Source of the DNA: Natronomonas gomsonensis
GTDB taxonomy: Archaea; Halobacteriota; Halobacteria; Halobacteriales; Haloarculaceae
Assembly (NCBI RefSeq): GCF_024300825.1
Contig: NZ_CP101323.1
Location: 1,488,001-1,552,000, forward strand
Direction: 5' to 3'
Length of the DNA: 64,000 nt
The translations under genes and the position numbers were made by a program. This document shows positions 60,836 through 64,000 of this stretch, piece by piece; positions within the stretch are counted from its first letter, which is position 1, and the number at the start of each line of letters is the position of its first letter. The notes below the pieces were generated by a model. The model made no database searches and was not told where the DNA came from. It saw only the letters and a list, made by a program, of their open reading frames with translations.

Positions 60836-62386
60836 GTGAACCGACGCGGGGAACAGGGTGCGACGAATCGAAACGCCGCGGACATCGTCCAGGCGACGAT
60901 GGTTCGTCTCGATACCGCCACGGAGGGCACCGTCGAACTCGACATCGAGTACGACTTCGCCGACCGGCTGACGGGCTGTAGCGTCGCCATCCCCTCGACG
61001 CTCGCCGTCGACGGCACCCGAGGCTTTCGGACGAACGGACGCCAGTACGACTGGGACGGGGCGACGAACCCCGCGCGGTTGAGCGGGAGTCTCTCGGCCG
61101 ACACCGGCGGACCGGGAACCTACCGGTACGTCGACGCCGGCGATTGGGCCATCGTACAGCGCCCACAACTGAGCATCGCCTACCAGTACCGAGGTGCCGA
61201 GCCGGCGTTGCAGCGACGCTACGACGTCGACGGTGAGGGCGTCACCAGTTCCGACGGTTCGGTGATGTACCTCGGCCCCCACGACGAGTACACCGACACC
61301 ACCGCTGGCCAGCGGTTCCGGCTCGTCGTTCCCGAGGCGGCGGCGCTCCGCCCGTCGGTCGACGCCGTGCTGTCGGCGCTGGGCGACGCCGCCGCCCGTC
61401 TCGATGTCGGCGGTCGAAACGACGAAGTCCTCGCCATCGCCGCCCCGACCGGCGTCGGATGGGGCTCTCTCGGCGTCCAAAGCGGCGCCAACGGCTTTTG
61501 GACACAGGACGACTGTCGACTCGACAACGTCAACAACACGTGGATTCACGAGTACGTCCACACGCGACAGGAGTGGGACCGCTCGGCGTCGACGAAGTGG
61601 CTCGTCGAGGCGACGACGGAGTACTACGCGTCTCTTTTCACCTACCGTCGCGGTCAGGCACCGTTCTCGGCGTTCCACGACTACGTCTCGACGAACCGGG
61701 ATTCGGGGTCGGTGCTGGTCGACCCAAAGCAGTGGACCAGCAGTCAGGCTTACTACACGAAGGGTCGTCGCGTTCTCGCCGCCCTGGACCTCGAAATCCG
61801 CGAGGCGACCGGCGGCGAGTCGACGTTCCAGGACGTGTTCCGTCGCATCAATGCCTACAACCGGCCACTCACCCACACCGCCTTCGTCGATATCGTCGCC
61901 GAGGTGGCCGGTCGACGACTCGACGACTGGCTGGACCGCTACGTCTGTGGCTCCGCTTCCCCCGAAATTCCCGACGACGAAGGCGCCTTCAAGTCGCCAT
62001 CGTCGATGTCGGGAAGCGGCGGACCGACGCCGGAACCCGAACCAGAAACTGAACCAGAACCCGAACCAGAAACTGAACCAGAACCCGAACCAGAAACTGA
62101 ACCAGAACCCGAACCAGAAACTGAACCAGAACCCGAACCAGAAACTGAACCAGCGACGATTCCGTGTCCGGTCTGTTCGACCGAGGTTTCGGAGGACCGC
62201 CAGTACTGTCCGGCCTGTGGGCAGTCACTCCACGAGCAGTGTCCGGTGTGTGGGACTGGCGTCGAAGGGGAGGTGTACTGTCCGGAGTGTGGCAGCCGCC
62301 TCGAAGAGGCCTGCCCGGTCTGTGATGCGACCCGGGTCGACGACGAGCGATTCTGTGAGCGATGCGGGCACGACTTCGAGGCGTGA
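60836..62386 (+). CDS. HExxH metallopeptidase-like protein with Pro-Glu repeat linker and three zinc ribbons
   Basis: 516 residues, GTG start chosen from promoter spacing; no signal peptide, so probably cytoplasmic. The middle has HEYVH at 238-242 and [10 protein letters not shown] from 255 with a third-ligand Glu258, the gluzincin pattern, though with 15 rather than 18 residues between. Residues 399-438 are five perfect copies of PEPEPETE. The C-terminus has six CxxC knuckles (CPVC/CPAC, CPVC/CPEC, CPVC/CERC), enough for three zinc ribbons. It diverges from the tubulin-like gene and may act with it. Substrate unknown. Confidence 0.85.
   Translation: MNRRGEQGATNRNAADIVQATMVRLDTATEGTVELDIEYDFADRLTGCSVAIPSTLAVDGTRGFRTNGRQYDWDGATNPARLSGSLSADTGGPGTYRYVDAGDWAIVQRPQLSIAYQYRGAEPALQRRYDVDGEGVTSSDGSVMYLGPHDEYTDTTAGQRFRLVVPEAAALRPSVDAVLSALGDAAARLDVGGRNDEVLAIAAPTGVGWGSLGVQSGANGFWTQDDCRLDNVNNTWIHEYVHTRQEWDRSASTKWLVEATTEYYASLFTYRRGQAPFSAFHDYVSTNRDSGSVLVDPKQWTSSQAYYTKGRRVLAALDLEIREATGGESTFQDVFRRINAYNRPLTHTAFVDIVAEVAGRRLDDWLDRYVCGSASPEIPDDEGAFKSPSSMSGSGGPTPEPEPETEPEPEPETEPEPEPETEPEPEPETEPEPEPETEPATIPCPVCSTEVSEDRQYCPACGQSLHEQCPVCGTGVEGEVYCPECGSRLEEACPVCDATRVDDERFCERCGHDFEA
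62030..62149 (+). repeat. tandem repeat, 5 x 24 bp, inside the metallopeptidase-like gene
   Basis: A 24-bp unit (GAACCAGAAACTGAACCAGA and four more bases) is repeated five times with almost no change and encodes PEPEPETE each time. CCA and ACT codons, rare in this genome, show recent slippage expansion. Copy number may vary among strains. Confidence 0.9.
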
Positions 62387-62429
62387 CCCGTTCTTTTGAA
62401 GTGTCTCAACCGATTACCCCCTACAACGA

Positions 62430-63575
62430 ATGAGCGAGGACTTCTACTCGGTGCTGGGCGTCGACCGCGACGCCAGCGAAGACGAAATCAAGAGCGCATT
62501 CAGGGAGAAAGCCTCGGAGTACCATCCGGACGTTTCGGACGACCCGAACGCCGAGGAGAAGTTCAAGAAAGCCAAGAAGGCAAAGGAGGTGCTGTTGGAC
62601 GACGAGAAGCGCCAGATGTACGACCAGATGGGCCACGAGCGCTTCGAGCAGGCCGACAAGCGCGGCGCGACGGATTCGGGCGCCGGCGGCATGGGCGGTA
62701 TGGGTGGCCCGTTCGGTGGCGGCGGTGGCGGAGCAGGCGGGATGAACGACATCTTCGAGCAGTTCTTCGGCGGTGGCGGCTCTCAGTCCGGCCCCCGACA
62801 GGGTGCGGACCTGAAGACGCGGCTCACCGTCGAACTGGCGGAGGCCTACGAGGGCGTCACGAAGCAACTCACCATCACGCGCCCGGAGACGTGTCCGGAC
62901 TGTGACGGCGCGGGCCACCCGCCGGACGCCGACGCTCGCACCTGTTCGGCGTGTAACGGCCAGGGCCAGCGGACGACGGTCCGCCAGACGCCCCTGGGAC
63001 GAGTTCAGCAGACTCAGACCTGCCAGCAGTGCGACGGCGAGGGGACGATTTATTCCGAGACGTGTTCGACCTGCCGCGGCGAGGGGCAAATCCGAAACGA
63101 GACGACCCTACAGGTCGAAGTGCCCGCGGGCATCCGAAGCGGCCAGACGCTCCGGATGGAGCGGGAGGGCGCCCCCGGAGAGAACGGCGGGCCGAAGGGC
63201 GACCTGCTCGTCGAAATCGAAGTCGAGGAAGGCGAGGAGTTCGAACGCGACGGCGACGACCTCCGGTATCGACACCCCATCTCCTTCCCGCAGGCCGTCT
63301 TCGGCGACACCGTCGAAGTGCCAACGATGGACGGCACCGTCGAGATGGACGTTCCGGCCGGCACCCAAAGCGGCGAGACGTTCCGCCTACGCGATAAGGG
63401 GATGCCGCGACTCCAGCGCCGTGGCCACGGCGACCTCTACGTGAAGGTGCAAATCGTCACGCCCGACAACCTCAACGACGAACAGCGGGAGGCTCTGGAG
63501 GCCTTCGCCGAGGCTGGTGGCGAGGAGATAGACGTAGAACAGGGCTTCTTCGAGAAGTTGAAGAACTCTTTCTAG
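62430..63575 (+). CDS. dnaJ: DnaJ/Hsp40 co-chaperone
   Basis: 381 residues. The J domain has EYHPDVSDD with HPD at 32-34. A Gly/Met/Phe-rich linker ([19 protein letters not shown]) follows. Four CxxCxGxG zinc repeats (CPDCDGAGH, CSACNGQGQ, CQQCDGEG, CSTCRGEG) and the C-terminal client-binding domains come next. It stimulates DnaK. It sits 43 bases past the metallopeptidase-like gene, separated from dnaK. Confidence 0.97.
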   Translation: MSEDFYSVLGVDRDASEDEIKSAFREKASEYHPDVSDDPNAEEKFKKAKKAKEVLLDDEKRQMYDQMGHERFEQADKRGATDSGAGGMGGMGGPFGGGGGGAGGMNDIFEQFFGGGGSQSGPRQGADLKTRLTVELAEAYEGVTKQLTITRPETCPDCDGAGHPPDADARTCSACNGQGQRTTVRQTPLGRVQQTQTCQQCDGEGTIYSETCSTCRGEGQIRNETTLQVEVPAGIRSGQTLRMEREGAPGENGGPKGDLLVEIEVEEGEEFERDGDDLRYRHPISFPQAVFGDTVEVPTMDGTVEMDVPAGTQSGETFRLRDKGMPRLQRRGHGDLYVKVQIVTPDNLNDEQREALEAFAEAGGEEIDVEQGFFEKLKNSF

Positions 63576-64000
63576 TCGTCGCCGGACCTCGGACGAACGA
63601 GGTCCGCGAGCGTAACCGTACAGCCGAGCAACCACCCCAGCGGCGTGGCGATGCCGACCCACATCAACACGACCCCGATGCCTTCGAGACTGTAGTTGTT
63701 CCGGAGGAACTCGTTGAGACCACCGACGAACAGAATGTTGTCCAGCAGGTAGATGGCGAGTTCCTCGCTGCCTTCGAGGACGCCGCTCAGCGAGGGGTCG
63801 TACAGCGCCGCGACGACCGGCGGCAGGAAGATGGCGTTCATCGCGAAGGGGTAGGCGAAGACGACGGTCGTCCCGCGGCCACCGAGGCGAGTGAATCCGG
63901 CCGCCAAACCGGCAGAGACGACAGCGACGACGCTGGCGGCGCCGACGGCGACGAAGCCGTCGAAGGAGAGCCGTACGCGGGCGAGTGCGGTCAGCAGTCC
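63572..64000 (-). CDS. hypothetical membrane protein, 5' part cut by window edge
   Basis: The frame stays open to base 64000, giving 142 visible codons (a TTG at 63907 is not needed as start). Four hydrophobic stretches are seen: VAVGAASVVAVVSAGLAAG, VVFAYPFAMNAIFLPPVVAA, a weak one near LAIYLLDNILFVGGL, and IGVVLMWVGIATPLGWLLG. The stop overlaps the dnaJ stop by three bases on the opposite strand. No family recognised. Confidence 0.7.
   Translation of the reverse strand, partial: GLLTALARVRLSFDGFVAVGAASVVAVVSAGLAAGFTRLGGRGTTVVFAYPFAMNAIFLPPVVAALYDPSLSGVLEGSEELAIYLLDNILFVGGLNEFLRNNYSLEGIGVVLMWVGIATPLGWLLGCTVTLADLVRPRSGDD

Noticed and set aside
62030-62149. Possible CRISPR array
   Set aside because: The repeats are directly adjacent with no spacers, keep the reading frame and encode a regular peptide.

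Overview
This is haloarchaeal chromosome (class Halobacteria). The evidence: GC-rich codons, strongly acidic proteins, Tat-type signal peptides, halocyanins, sn-glycerol-1-phosphate dehydrogenase (ether lipids), aCPSF1, archaeal ProS and many leaderless promoters (TTTAA/TTTATA boxes about 25 bases before the start codon). I cannot fix the genus; a halocyanin-linked bc complex fits Natronomonas/Haloarculaceae-like lineages. Genes are dense, and I found no rRNA, CRISPR array or intact insertion sequence.

Layout. 1-2.3 kb: a YYY-domain membrane protein (cut by the left edge) diverges from a GT2 glycosyltransferase/GtrA pair, followed by initiator tRNA-Met. 2.3-3.4 kb: an AT-richer patch with two small doubtful genes. 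3.4-14.7 kb: housekeeping genes (purine phosphoribosyltransferase, CoaBC, an ArsA/Get3-type ATPase, M42 peptidase, an NAD-kinase-like protein, polyprenyl diphosphate synthase) and a halocyanin. 14.8-21.2 kb: a bc-type electron-transfer complex (halocyanin, small membrane protein, Rieske protein, b6-type cytochrome b, subunit IV, two more small membrane proteins), with three further haloarchaeal membrane proteins on its flanks. 21.2-33.5 kb: Nth, acetyltransferase, degenerate NUDIX protein, G1P dehydrogenase, SDR, a large secreted M14 carboxypeptidase and glutamate synthase.

33.6-43.5 kb is the most distinctive accessory block. Two membrane-anchored winged-helix regulators lie divergently upstream of six consecutive exported or surface-type proteins, most with SipW-class (TasA/camelysin-like) signal regions, one with a VWA domain and one with a laminin-B-like domain. 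A signal peptidase I and a 45-residue membrane ORF sit in the same run. It looks like a self-contained surface fibre or matrix locus.

43.5-54.1 kb: ProS, DUF2061, AzlCD, a DUF4382 lipoprotein, a cupin, aCPSF1, a VTT-type membrane protein, a 12-TM-class membrane protein and an XPB/Rad25-like helicase. 54.2-63.6 kb: the grpE-dnaK-dnaJ chaperone set is split by a 5.4-kb insert. The insert holds a 903-residue tubulin-like protein with a coiled coil, and a divergent HExxH metallopeptidase-like protein carrying an exact 5 x 24-bp Pro-Glu repeat and three zinc ribbons. A partial membrane protein runs off the right edge.

Three intergenic regions (near 2.3, 11.6 and 28.7 kb) carry related hairpin-rich repeats that no gene explains.
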